The notes beneath the pieces are model-generated. The model made no database searches, was not told the DNA's origin, and saw only the letters and a list, made by a program, of their open reading frames with translations. The position numbers were made by a program, and so were the translations under genes. 10,497 nucleotides of DNA. Origin: Caldithrix sp. (GTDB lineage Bacteria > KSB1 > UBA2214 > DYKH01). Each line of letters opens with the position of its first letter. The stretch's first letter is position 1. Where the stretch lies: assembly GCA_020722685.1 (NCBI GenBank), contig DYKH01000168.1, positions 1 through 10,497 of the forward strand, read 5' to 3'. Positions 1 through 7,632 of the stretch are shown here, one piece after another.

Positions 1-1
1 T

Positions 2-3000
2 CTAAAACTCAAAGCTTACGCCAAAACGGATATTCCTGCCAGGATCGTAAATGCTTGGATCGAGCTTCGATCCCATCTCAGGATACTTTTTGTTATAGTC
101 CACTTCCCCGTCTGCCTCGTTGAGATTACCGTTGCCGTTTTTGTCCAAAGGATCCTGCTGATCCATCAGCGCCATGTATGCGGAGCGACTCATTTTGCCG
201 TCATCATAAGCTTTCTGAGCCGACTTGTAGGTATAGTACCATTCTGCATCAATGAGGGACGTATAGTTCTTACGATTGAACAGATTGTTGATCCACAAGA
301 AGAATGATGTGTAATAGTGCGAGCCTATCTTGATTCGCTTGTCAAAAGTCAAATTGACAGTCCAGACTCCGGGCATTCTTTCGGTGTTGATCAGCGGCTC
401 CTTGCTGCGCTTAGGCGGTGAATACGGTCGACCGCTGCTCAAGTAGTTGATCAGATTGATTCCTGCATCATCGAGCACCTTTATGCCCAACCAATTGGTG
501 CCGCGGGGAATTCTAAAATCCAGATTCACTTTCAGGTTGTGGCGAACATCCCAATTCAGATAAGAGTCAGTCGTTGGAATGATGTCGCCTGCCCAGGCAA
601 AGTCATAGCTTTGTCGAGTGCTGGAGCTTTTACCTTTAGCTACAGAATAAGTATAATTCAATGTACCTGACAAAAAGTCAGAGCGTGTGGGTCGTTTATA
701 CAGATTGATCTCAAAACCGCGCACGCTGCCATAATCCTGATTGACATAGAGCCCGAACCAATCGGCGATGGTGTAATAAACGCGGCGGGTATCCGTCAAG
801 CCGGTAATGTCTTTGTAAAAACCGACCGCATTTAGCACGAAATTATCGCCGAATTGATGCTTGACGCCGAATTCGTAAGCGGTGGTTCTCTCCGGCTCGA
901 TGTTCGGGTTACCGATCAGAGGGAAGGCGCCGCTCAAATCGAAGGTCAGGTTGCGAAACGCGTATTGCAGCACCGGCTGCTGGAAATAGCGCCCATAGTT
1001 GAAATGTAGCAGATCGCTTTCGGTGATGGGAAAGGCGACTCCCAGTCTTGGTGACCAAGCTCGCTTGGACGGCACGCTAATCGGGTCTCGGATGACGCCA
1101 CCGACGCTGAGCAAGCTATCGGGTACGGGATGTTCCACATCGCGTGGATAGTTGTCATAGTTGGCATTGAACTCATCATAGCGCAGTCCGAGGTTCAAAA
1201 TCATCCCTTCGTATTCCATTTTGTCTTCTATGTAGCCTGCCCATTGGTATGGAAATACCCGAAAATTTTCCCCGTAGACATTGCCGCCGGATGCCAAATC
1301 GACGTTATGGGAAAAAATGTCCATGTAATCAAAACTGGTGCCGGCTTTCATCTGATGCCGCGAGTGTACCTGACTGACAAAGTTCAGTTTGAACCCATAT
1401 ACGTACTTAAAGTCATTATTCCAGCGAAGACGATAATAGGAGAGGTTTTCATTTTGCCCGTAGAGATAGAACTCATTCGTATCCCGGTAGCGACCAAATG
1501 GCACGTCTCTCCAGGGAATCCACTGGGAACGAGGATTCTTCTCCGACGCATCGATGTAACCGTTGTCGTTGTCGTCTTGAAAGAGATCGGCATTTGTGCC
1601 ATAGGTCCTCCAATCCCAAACGCCATTGCCATTGAGATCTTCGTTGCGGTTGTCTCCATCACCATCCAAATCCACACCACCAACAAACACGTCAAAACGC
1701 CCATCTCCGTCGGTGTCTTCGTTGATCTTTTCTTCCACATTATAGTTTCGTTTGAACATATAGCGACTGAGCTTCATCTCATAAAAAGTACGAGCGGAAA
1801 GAGTATGCGTCCATGTCAAAGTATACTGATCCGTATCGATGCGGAATTTCGGCAACGCATCCAACATACTAAAAGCATCGACAGTATCACCATCGTGGTT
1901 CAAATCCAGCGGTGTGTTATCCGTTCCGGCGATGCTCTCATAGGTGGTATTTTTCCATTCATGAGAATAGATATTGTAGTTTCGCCAGGTGCGCAGCCCA
2001 GTGACGGCTATTTTGTAGTTTGGGCTGGGGCTATAAGTAATCTTGCCGTTGACTGATCTTTTTTTGTCAAAGGTCAACCAACTGCTGGTGTGATAGGTAC
2101 GAAACATTTCGCCAGCCACAAAGAAATTGGCTCGCCCGGGAATTCCCAACTGTTTAACCAGTGGGATAGGCCCACCCAATGAGGCTTCCACATTTTGCAG
2201 ATTTTCTGGGTAGTAGAACGTCTGCGTTTTCGACTTGTTATCTTTCAAATCCATCAAAGTCGTCCAGTTCTCGCCCAGTCGTTTGTTCACGTCATAACTG
2301 CCCAAATCATTTGTCTTGTAGCGGACAATGCCTGAATATGTGGGGCCGCCTTCCTTTATGACCATACTCACCAAGCCGGACTGAACGTTACCGTACTCAG
2401 CGCTAAAGCCGCTGGTCTCCACTGACATTTCCTCTAATGACAACAAGGGAACATCGCTGGCAAAACCGCCCGTCATTGGATCCACAATGGCGGAGCCTTC
2501 CAACGTATACACAGCCTCGCTCGCGCGTCCACCCCGAAAGTTGCCGCCGACTGTTCCGGCAACCAGAGCCACCACCTGACCCACGTCCTCCACCGGGGCA
2601 CGCACAATCTCCTCCCCGGTAGTAATCGTACGGCTGGCTGTCAAATCCTTCTGAATGAGCGGCCGTTCGGCGATAACCGTTACGGACTCGCCGACTTCTA
2701 ATACCGTAGGCTCCAGCTTGAACTCAATCTTGGTCGTCAAGTCCACCTGCACCCGCACGTCTGCCATGACCATGGCTTTATAGCCCAGCATTTCTGCACG
2801 TAAGGTGTAAGTTCCGGCTGGGACATTCAGAATAAAAAATTCCCCGTTCAAATCAGTGGCCGCACCCATGGATGTTCCGACGACCAAAACATTGACGGCA
2901 GGGAGTGTTTCATTGGTACTTTGGTCGACAACTTTACCGGCAATCTTGCCGGTAGTGCCGGCCAAAAGCAAAGAAGGAATCAGAAGAGCAAGGATGACGA

Positions 3001-3022
3001 AGATCAAACAATTCCTGACCAT
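2..3022 (-). CDS. TonB-dependent outer-membrane receptor with carboxypeptidase-regulatory-like N-terminal domain
   Basis: Predicted outer-membrane active transporter of 1006 residues; the substrate is not identifiable from sequence. Residues 1 to about 21 form a hydrophobic signal peptide (start MVRNCLIF, then LALLIPSLLLAG). Residues 24-105 match a carboxypeptidase-regulatory-like beta-sandwich (GKIAGKVVD, TDLNGEFFILNVPAGTYTL). A plug-like region follows at about 120-225 (SAEYGNVQSGLVSMVIKEGG), then a long beta-barrel that ends in the terminal aromatic residue typical of barrels (RFGVSFEF). No clear Ton box is visible. Five aspartate/asparagine-rich EF-loop-like stretches lie near residues 373-381, 434-444, 451-470, 483-491 and 958-971. 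The start is supported by AAAGGAG 8 nt upstream of ATG. The stop is complete at the very edge of the window. A secreted protein gene lies upstream on the same strand, so the two may cooperate in uptake (inference). Confidence 0.93.
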   Translation of the reverse strand: MVRNCLIFVILALLIPSLLLAGTTGKIAGKVVDQSTNETLPAVNVLVVGTSMGAATDLNGEFFILNVPAGTYTLRAEMLGYKAMVMADVRVQVDLTTKIEFKLEPTVLEVGESVTVIAERPLIQKDLTASRTITTGEEIVRAPVEDVGQVVALVAGTVGGNFRGGRASEAVYTLEGSAIVDPMTGGFASDVPLLSLEEMSVETSGFSAEYGNVQSGLVSMVIKEGGPTYSGIVRYKTNDLGSYDVNKRLGENWTTLMDLKDNKSKTQTFYYPENLQNVEASLGGPIPLVKQLGIPGRANFFVAGEMFRTYHTSSWLTFDKKRSVNGKITYSPSPNYKIAVTGLRTWRNYNIYSHEWKNTTYESIAGTDNTPLDLNHDGDTVDAFSMLDALPKFRIDTDQYTLTWTHTLSARTFYEMKLSRYMFKRNYNVEEKINEDTDGDGRFDVFVGGVDLDGDGDNRNEDLNGNGVWDWRTYGTNADLFQDDNDNGYIDASEKNPRSQWIPWRDVPFGRYRDTNEFYLYGQNENLSYYRLRWNNDFKYVYGFKLNFVSQVHSRHQMKAGTSFDYMDIFSHNVDLASGGNVYGENFRVFPYQWAGYIEDKMEYEGMILNLGLRYDEFNANYDNYPRDVEHPVPDSLLSVGGVIRDPISVPSKRAWSPRLGVAFPITESDLLHFNYGRYFQQPVLQYAFRNLTFDLSGAFPLIGNPNIEPERTTAYEFGVKHQFGDNFVLNAVGFYKDITGLTDTRRVYYTIADWFGLYVNQDYGSVRGFEINLYKRPTRSDFLSGTLNYTYSVAKGKSSSTRQSYDFAWAGDIIPTTDSYLNWDVRHNLKVNLDFRIPRGTNWLGIKVLDDAGINLINYLSSGRPYSPPKRSKEPLINTERMPGVWTVNLTFDKRIKIGSHYYTSFFLWINNLFNRKNYTSLIDAEWYYTYKSAQKAYDDGKMSRSAYMALMDQQDPLDKNGNGNLNEADGEVDYNKKYPEMGSKLDPSIYDPGRNIRFGVSFEF

Positions 3023-3262
3023 AGTAAAGTCTCCTTTGATGGCTATCGAAAATCTATGTATTAATCTGGAGAATTGGTGGATTCAAAGAATGAGCTAGAA
3101 CAAATGGCGACAGACAACGCATTGAGATCGCGGATGAGTTTTTGGACTTGTTTGTGGCAGGCGTTTCGTCAGTTGACCAAATTTGCTTCGTGTCGGATAC
3201 GGACCTTTTCGAGGCCAAACTGAGGTTGTGTTTGCATCCGTTCATTTGATGGAAAGCGAAGA

Positions 3263-3278
3263 GTTCAGATGGCTGAAC
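3263..3278 (-). promoter_or_regulatory. Leader hairpin/dyad GTTCAG-N4-CTGAAC
   Basis: A perfect 6-bp inverted repeat with a 4-nt loop lies about 35 bases downstream of the predicted transcription start of the receptor gene. It could be a leader hairpin or an operator dyad; no family is recognised. A stem this short can arise by chance. Confidence 0.35.
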
Positions 3279-3317
3279 AACTACCGTTTGCGATTCCTAC
3301 TTGCGCTTGCGAGGCGC

Positions 3318-3346
3318 AATATAAGCCATTTCAAAAATAATGTCAA
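3318..3346 (-). promoter_or_regulatory. Strong sigma70-type promoter for the TonB-dependent receptor gene
   Basis: On the minus strand there is a perfect -35 box TTGACA (3341-3346), a spacer of exactly 17 bp and a -10 box TATATT (3318-3323, five of six consensus bases). The predicted start is near 3311, giving a leader of about 290 nt before the receptor ATG. This is the best promoter match I found in the intergenic regions. It implies the receptor can be transcribed apart from the upstream secreted protein gene. Confidence 0.65.
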
Positions 3347-3407
3347 GGCTTTTTTCCCCATTGCCTGGTGGCCACGTCCTGACGTAGATGTTAGTTACGT
3401 TCATCCA

Positions 3408-3439
3408 ATACCTGCCGCTTCGGGCGAAACCGCAGGTAC
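3408..3439 (-). terminator. Hairpin downstream of the secreted protein gene (terminator-like or mRNA-end stem, no U tract)
   Basis: Read on the minus strand, the arms GTACCTGC and GCAGGTAT pair over 8 positions (the outermost is G-U). After one mismatch a further 5-pair inner stem (with one G-U) closes a 4-nt loop. The stem begins about 45 nt after the stop codon of the secreted protein gene. Both wobble pairs work only in minus-strand RNA, which favours a role in that transcript. No T run follows, so it is not a classic intrinsic terminator. It could instead block 3' exonucleases or be part of a repeat. Confidence 0.4.
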
Positions 3440-3483
3440 GAACATCCGCTCAAGTCTTGCCTGCGCCGTTACCAATACCTGTC

Positions 3484-5658
3484 TTACTTTATCAAACCCA
3501 AATAGCGTCCCAGCCAATACGGCAAGAGGAAAATGTCACCGCTTTGCTCAGCGTGACCGTTATCATGCGCATCCAAATCAAAAGCATTGTTGTTATATTT
3601 GCTCACGGGACGCTCATCCGGCGGCAAGACTTTGGTGATCGTTTGATTGCGAAAATTGGCCGGCAAAAAAACCAAATCCTTGCGGTGACTATTGTGAACC
3701 CGCCAGCTGATCAAGTCCATTGGCATCTGCTGCAAGCTCCAAATCGATTCGGCAAGATCGAATTCCTTGGCCCCGGTCGTGGCAAAGATAAAGTTCCACA
3801 GGGGATTCTTCTCCGGGCGCTCCAGTTGCCAGTGCCCCTGAATCGCTTGGCGGTATTTGTCCTTCAGGTCGTCGTCAAAGGCATAGCGGTATAGATTCCA
3901 GTAACTGAGAAAGGCAAGCTCGTCATCGGAATGATTCCAATCGGTGGACAAGTCAATGTCCGGAACATGACCAACATCGGTGATGGGAATCATGATGTTG
4001 TCGAGATAGCCATGCTTGTTCATCAACTCATAAGCCTTGTTCTTGTAGATTTCCTTGCCGGTGAAATGATAGGCTGTCTGCAAAAAAGCAATGATTTCCA
4101 CCGAATTGAGCCGCCGATCCCCCACCTGTTTGGGGAATTGGTTGACATACTTTGGATGCCAGCGGCCCCACTGCGTCGGCTTGCCGTCGTAGTCCACGAG
4201 ATACCAGTTGTTGCGGACGATGTGATCCATGATGCCATCCATCAAAGTGACGGCCCGCTTGCGCCAAGAATCGTCGTCGATCAATTCGGCAAAAAGGCTA
4301 TAGACAAAAAAGTGGCCGACGATTTCATCGCTGCTGGTGGTCGCTTTCCAATCCCAAAGCCCATCCTCAGTAGGCCGCCAGTGCATGGGGTCGGACATCT
4401 TGTAGCCGCGCCGCTCGAATGTTCGCGAGGGAAAACCCTTCAATGGATTGATAGAATCGAGCCGCTCCATGGCGGTGAAAGACTCGATGCAGTTTTGTCT
4501 TGCTTCTTCAGACTTGGTCACGGCAAAACGAAAAAGCTCACCGGCGAGATACATGGAGGTCCACAGCCCGTCATTATCGGAATCGATGACCGTGCCGCTG
4601 GCCAGATCGCCCGCTTGGGCCATAGCAAAATCGCAGTTGAGGCCGTAGCGGATGTGGCGTTGGCGAACCATCTCGTCAAAATGTTCGGCCTTTTGGGCCA
4701 AAGTGATCTTCTCGAAATGGATCCGGCTCAGTCCTTCTTGCGTCAAGATGAGAACACTTCCAGCCGGACCTTTGGCGATGTCCACGACTTTATCGTCTAC
4801 CAACCAGCGCTGCGAGGAATAGTAGTCAAAGCCGCCGTCCTCTCTTTGCACGAAAGCGCCGCGCTGGCTGCCAAACCAAATCTTGCCGTTGATCTCTTTG
4901 ATCACGGAGAGTTCCGGACAAGGCAGCTTTGCATCAATATCCGATTGCTTGGCATAGCTCTTGGCATCCAATTTCAGGTAGCCATCTTGGGTGCCAATGA
5001 TAAGAGTATTGGCGTGATCTGTCAATTCCATGCAGGTAAAGTTCTTGCCTTTGAACGCGACCTCTAAGCGCTGTACATCTGGTGAGAAACTGGTCAACTG
5101 ATTCGACGTCAGTACCAGAAAACGATTCTGCGAGTCATCAAACAGCAACTGCAGCACAGGCGACTGTGGGGCTTTTCCGTTCCAAACATCCCTCCCATGC
5201 TCATAGCAGGCAAGGTTATTGGCATCACTAACCAAAGCTGAAAAATCCTTTCCCAGAGCAAACAACCTTGCAGCAGGAAGATTGGTAATGAGATAGAAGG
5301 TTCCTGCCCAGGCATTGCTCAAAATTGCTTTGTCAGTCAAATAGACGAACTCGGTCCGGTACTCCTCCAGCGCGGCGATCTTCATATCCGTCAAAGGGCG
5401 ATAGAGACGGCTTTGAATCAACTTGCCCCGATAAGGCAAAAGCAATCCAGCCTCTGAGAGTACTTGTACGTTGCCGTTGCGATCGCTGCGGACTTGCCAA
5501 AGTTGTCGGCCGGATAGCTCCTCGGGCAAAACAAACTTTTCCGCAGTGTCCTGCCAAAAAGGAACATCTTCGTAAAAAGGCGGTTTGGTTTGCGCAAAAA
5601 CCACGGTTGTGAAAAAGCAGATGAGTAGAAGAGTAATGAGGTTATATGCCCGGTGCAT
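3484..5658 (-). CDS. Secreted protein with N-terminal propeller-like and C-terminal alpha-helical toroid-like region, function unknown
   Basis: A 724-residue protein whose family I do not recognise with certainty. The start used is the ATG at 5658, because GGAGG lies 6 nt upstream and a typical signal peptide follows at once (MHRAYNLITLLL to VVFA, cleavage near residue 22). The frame is open for 16 more codons, but an upstream start would put a basic, signal-less stretch first. Residues about 35-320 look like short beta-propeller blades (such as GKIWFGSQRGAFVQ and GSVLILTQEGLSRI), as in two-component-regulator-type propellers. Residues about 330-724 are rich in helices with aromatic and acidic motifs (DSDNDGLWTSMYLAGE, EDGLWDWKATTSSDE, TQWGRWHPKY, SDDELAFLSYWNLYRY). 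That pattern recalls alpha/alpha-toroid glycosidases or lyases. A periplasmic or surface carbohydrate-related role next to the TonB receptor is inference; no catalytic residue can be assigned. Confidence 0.85.
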   Translation of the reverse strand: MHRAYNLITLLLICFFTTVVFAQTKPPFYEDVPFWQDTAEKFVLPEELSGRQLWQVRSDRNGNVQVLSEAGLLLPYRGKLIQSRLYRPLTDMKIAALEEYRTEFVYLTDKAILSNAWAGTFYLITNLPAARLFALGKDFSALVSDANNLACYEHGRDVWNGKAPQSPVLQLLFDDSQNRFLVLTSNQLTSFSPDVQRLEVAFKGKNFTCMELTDHANTLIIGTQDGYLKLDAKSYAKQSDIDAKLPCPELSVIKEINGKIWFGSQRGAFVQREDGGFDYYSSQRWLVDDKVVDIAKGPAGSVLILTQEGLSRIHFEKITLAQKAEHFDEMVRQRHIRYGLNCDFAMAQAGDLASGTVIDSDNDGLWTSMYLAGELFRFAVTKSEEARQNCIESFTAMERLDSINPLKGFPSRTFERRGYKMSDPMHWRPTEDGLWDWKATTSSDEIVGHFFVYSLFAELIDDDSWRKRAVTLMDGIMDHIVRNNWYLVDYDGKPTQWGRWHPKYVNQFPKQVGDRRLNSVEIIAFLQTAYHFTGKEIYKNKAYELMNKHGYLDNIMIPITDVGHVPDIDLSTDWNHSDDELAFLSYWNLYRYAFDDDLKDKYRQAIQGHWQLERPEKNPLWNFIFATTGAKEFDLAESIWSLQQMPMDLISWRVHNSHRKDLVFLPANFRNQTITKVLPPDERPVSKYNNNAFDLDAHDNGHAEQSGDIFLLPYWLGRYLGLIK

Positions 5659-5664
5659 GGGAAT

Positions 5665-5669
5665 CCTCC
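5665..5669 (-). promoter_or_regulatory. Ribosome binding site that fixes the start of the secreted protein
   Basis: The minus strand reads CCGGAGGATTCCCATG: a full GGAGG core with 6 nt to the ATG at 5658. This selects that ATG over a possible start 48 bases further upstream, and it places the signal peptide at the N-terminus. Confidence 0.8.
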
Positions 5670-5697
5670 GGTTGAAAAAGGTTATCCTTGGGGCAGC

Positions 5698-5725
5698 AAT
5701 ATGCAAAGAAGATTTATTTTTTCAA
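5698..5725 (-). promoter_or_regulatory. Possible sigma70 promoter for the secreted protein gene
   Basis: On the minus strand TTGAAA (5720-5725, five of six bases of the -35 consensus) is followed after 16 bp by CATATT (5698-5703, four of six bases of the -10 consensus). The start would fall near 5692, about 34 nt before the ATG at 5658 and upstream of its SD. This spacing is natural, but the -10 box is weak. Confidence 0.35.
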
Positions 5726-5867
5726 ATGAAATTATCGGCCCAAGAGCGGGGTGGAAGGACTCAAAGCCTTCGAGTATGATTATGAGTAGGAATACGAGCA
5801 AATGAAAGAATAAATTTCATTGAAAGCTAAAGCTTTTCTGTTTACCTTTGTCAACGCGGATTATAAT

Positions 5868-5873
5868 GAAGGA
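5868..5873 (+). promoter_or_regulatory. Ribosome binding site that fixes the start of pyrimidine-nucleoside phosphorylase
   Basis: GAAGGA lies 6 nt upstream of the ATG at 5880. This and family length favour that ATG over the in-frame TTG at 5820, which would add 20 residues unlike the family N-terminus. Confidence 0.75.
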
Positions 5874-5879
5874 AAAGCG

Positions 5880-7196
5880 ATGAATGCGCTAGAAATCATT
5901 GGCAAGAAAAAGGCCGGTAAGAAGCTGACCTTCGAGGAAATCGATTATGTTGTGCAAGGGTACACCTCCAACCAACTGCCCGACTACCAAATGGCCGCCT
6001 TGCTCATGGCCATCCAATTCCGCGGCATGGATTTCGAAGAAACCGCAGCACTCACGCGTTCCATGCTGCATTCCGGCGACACCATTGATTTGAGTGACAT
6101 TCCGGCGCCAAAGATCGACAAGCACAGTACCGGCGGCGTAGGCGATAAAGTCTCGCTGATCTTGGCCCCGCTGGTCGCTGCTGCGGGCGTCGCAGTGCCC
6201 ATGATCTCTGGCCGGGGTTTGGGTCACAGCGGCGGCACCCTGGATAAGCTGGAAGCCATTCCCGGTTTTCGCACCAATCTGTCAGTGGAAGAATTTCGCA
6301 ATCAAGTCCGCGACATCGGCGTGGCCATGATCGGACAGACCGAACGCATCGTTCCTGCGGACAAAAAAATGTACGCCTTGCGCGACGCCACTGCCACGGT
6401 GGACTCGGTGCCGCTCATCACCGCCAGCATTCTCAGCAAGAAACTCGCCGAGGGCATCGACGGTCTGGTCCTCGATGTCAAAACCGGTAGAGGCGCCTTC
6501 ATGCAACAGACTGAGGCAGCAAAGCGGTTAGCCCACAGCTTGATCAGGACGGCCCAGCTCAACGGACTGCCGACGGCTGCCCTCATTACCAACATGAACC
6601 AGCCGCTGGGCTATGCAGTGGGCAATTGGCTGGAGACCAAAGAAGTGGTGATGGCCCTGCGCGGTCATGGTCCTCACGATCTGATGACGGTCACCTTGGC
6701 ATTGGCGACCAAGATGCTGATGATGGTTGGCTCGGAGCAAAGCGCCGAAGGGGCCTATCACCGGCTGCTGCATTTGCTTCGCAGCGGCAAAGCGTTCGAC
6801 AAGTTCATTGAGATGGTCACAGCCCAAGGCGGCAACAGCTCATATTTATATGATCTCGGCGGCTATCCCGCATCGAAAATCAAGCAGCAAATTCGTAGCG
6901 ACCAAGCCGGCTACGTGGCGGGAGTAGATGCACTGAGAATCGGTCAAGCTGCCGTCAGGTTAGGCGCAGGTCGCACGGTAATCGAAGATCAGATCGACTA
7001 TGGCGCAGGAATTATTCTCAACAAAAAAGTGGGCGATCCGGTGGAAAAGGGAGAGTTGCTCGCAGTTCTGTACACGGAACGCTTGCAGGCGGTCAAAGAG
7101 GCGAGCGAAATGGTGAGGGAGGCGTTTACTTTTTCTTCACAACGGCCGGAGAAGGAAAAACTGGTTCTCTCCGTCCTGGCAAATAAGGCAAAGTGA
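5880..7196 (+). CDS. pdp: Pyrimidine-nucleoside phosphorylase
   Basis: Cytoplasmic salvage enzyme that splits uridine, thymidine or deoxyuridine with phosphate into the free base and (deoxy)ribose-1-phosphate. The 438-residue length is close to the usual size of about 433. The N-terminus MNALEIIGKK begins the helical domain. KHSTGGVGDK at residues 81-90 is the phosphate/potassium-binding stretch. The family signature SGRGLGHSGGTLDKLE runs from 110 to 125. The pyrimidine-binding residues R168, S183 and K187 are present in YALRDATATVDS and TASILSKK. The C-terminal domain is complete, ending after the short PEKEKLVLSVL strand. The thymidine phosphorylase gene deoA shares these motifs; bacterial length and numbering favour Pdp. 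It stands alone on the plus strand, divergent from the secreted protein gene and convergent with the toxin-antitoxin pair. No strong promoter is visible: a TATAAT at 5862-5867 abuts the SD and lies too close to serve. Confidence 0.96.
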   Translation: MNALEIIGKKKAGKKLTFEEIDYVVQGYTSNQLPDYQMAALLMAIQFRGMDFEETAALTRSMLHSGDTIDLSDIPAPKIDKHSTGGVGDKVSLILAPLVAAAGVAVPMISGRGLGHSGGTLDKLEAIPGFRTNLSVEEFRNQVRDIGVAMIGQTERIVPADKKMYALRDATATVDSVPLITASILSKKLAEGIDGLVLDVKTGRGAFMQQTEAAKRLAHSLIRTAQLNGLPTAALITNMNQPLGYAVGNWLETKEVVMALRGHGPHDLMTVTLALATKMLMMVGSEQSAEGAYHRLLHLLRSGKAFDKFIEMVTAQGGNSSYLYDLGGYPASKIKQQIRSDQAGYVAGVDALRIGQAAVRLGAGRTVIEDQIDYGAGIILNKKVGDPVEKGELLAVLYTERLQAVKEASEMVREAFTFSSQRPEKEKLVLSVLANKAK

Positions 7197-7269
7197 CGCC
7201 CAAGTCTCTGAGGCTATCGACGAACTTTTGGGCTACCACAATCTGATTCATCTGCGCTGACTTGCCTGG

Positions 7270-7632
7270 TTAGTTCTTTGATAGCCTTCTAAACCTATGC
7301 CTTCCGGGCCCGATGACGATGAAAGCTTCACCTATTTCGTCTTCCTTGTAGGCGCTGAGCATCCTCTCTAGCTCAAAATGACTTGATCGGAGATTCGATG
7401 GCAACACCTGCAAATAAATAACTCCCGATACCATTCCCCGATTAAAGACAAGATTTCCAAAATCTCGATCACGCGTGACAAATATGCGATGCTGTTCTTG
7501 AGCGATCTTGAGGAGAGTTCGGTCATCGGTTTGTGCACAACCTATATCCGCAGCGAGTACGACATCATGTCCGAGACTCGAAAGGAATCGTGCTGTAGCA
7601 AAGTATACATCCTGGTCAAGTAGAAACTTCAT
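7270..7632 (-). CDS. DUF5615 PIN-like protein, probable toxin of a toxin-antitoxin pair
   Basis: A 120-residue protein of the DUF5615 (Mut7-C-like, PIN-fold) type, presumed to be an RNase toxin. It shows the family pattern: MKFLLDQDV at the N-terminus, GHDVVLAADIG at 21-31, TDDRTLLKIA at 35-44 and RIFVTRDRDFGNL at 49-61. The acidic residues D6, D8, D36 or D37, D55 and D57 are candidates for a metal site. The start ATG overlaps the stop of the upstream DUF433 gene as ATGA, so translation is probably coupled. Toxin activity is inferred from family and gene pairing, not shown by the sequence. Confidence 0.87.
   Translation of the reverse strand: MKFLLDQDVYFATARFLSSLGHDVVLAADIGCAQTDDRTLLKIAQEQHRIFVTRDRDFGNLVFNRGMVSGVIYLQVLPSNLRSSHFELERMLSAYKEDEIGEAFIVIGPGRHRFRRLSKN

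Larger units (their letters stand above)
3023..3483. other. Structured 461-bp intergenic region / long leader of the receptor gene
   Basis: No conserved gene is recognisable. Read on the minus strand, the left 290 bases would be the untranslated leader of the receptor gene, ending in a good SD (AAAGGAG, 3031-3037). The right part holds, in order downstream of the secreted protein gene: a direct repeat CCAATACCTG (plus-strand copies at 3472-3481 and 3405-3414), a long hairpin at 3408-3439, a dyad ACGTCCTGACGT at 3374-3385 next to the palindrome GTGGCCAC at 3368-3375, a near-consensus promoter at 3318-3346, an inverted repeat TTGCGC/GCGCAA at 3301-3319 and a hairpin GTTCAG-ATGG-CTGAAC at 3263-3278. 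Two tiny minus-strand reading frames (3401-3445 and 3297-3404) overlap by ATGA. The density of dyads suggests a regulatory or interspersed repeat element rather than plain spacer (inference). Confidence 0.6.

Noticed and set aside
1130..2056. 308-residue plus-strand frame opposite the receptor gene
   Set aside because: It is antisense to a clear coding sequence with strong protein motifs. Its hydrophobic content follows from the codon pattern of the other strand.
3054..3245. 63-residue minus-strand frame in the receptor leader
   Set aside because: It has no SD, its composition is not protein-like (rich in S, T, N) and no motif is recognisable.
3931..5067. 378-residue plus-strand frame opposite the secreted protein gene
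   Set aside because: It is a mirror frame of a gene with signal peptide, SD and domain structure, and has no family motif of its own.
5862..5867. TATAAT before the nucleoside phosphorylase gene
   Set aside because: It abuts the SD, so transcription would begin after the ribosome binding site. The best upstream -35 (TTTACC) is only 15 bp away.
5820..5879. N-terminal 20-residue extension of the nucleoside phosphorylase from a TTG
   Set aside because: No SD precedes the TTG, whereas the ATG at 5880 has GAAGGA at good spacing and matches the family N-terminus.
7198..7233. GCCCAA...TTGGGC inverted repeat between convergent genes as a bidirectional terminator
   Set aside because: The 6-bp stem has a 24-nt loop and no T run on either side.
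7198..7260. Protein-like tail AQVSEAIDELLGYHNLIHLR after the phosphorylase stop, in the +1 frame
   Set aside because: The frame has a stop near 7114 and no start or SD. The phosphorylase itself ends where the family does, so a frameshift is not needed. At most it is a gene remnant.
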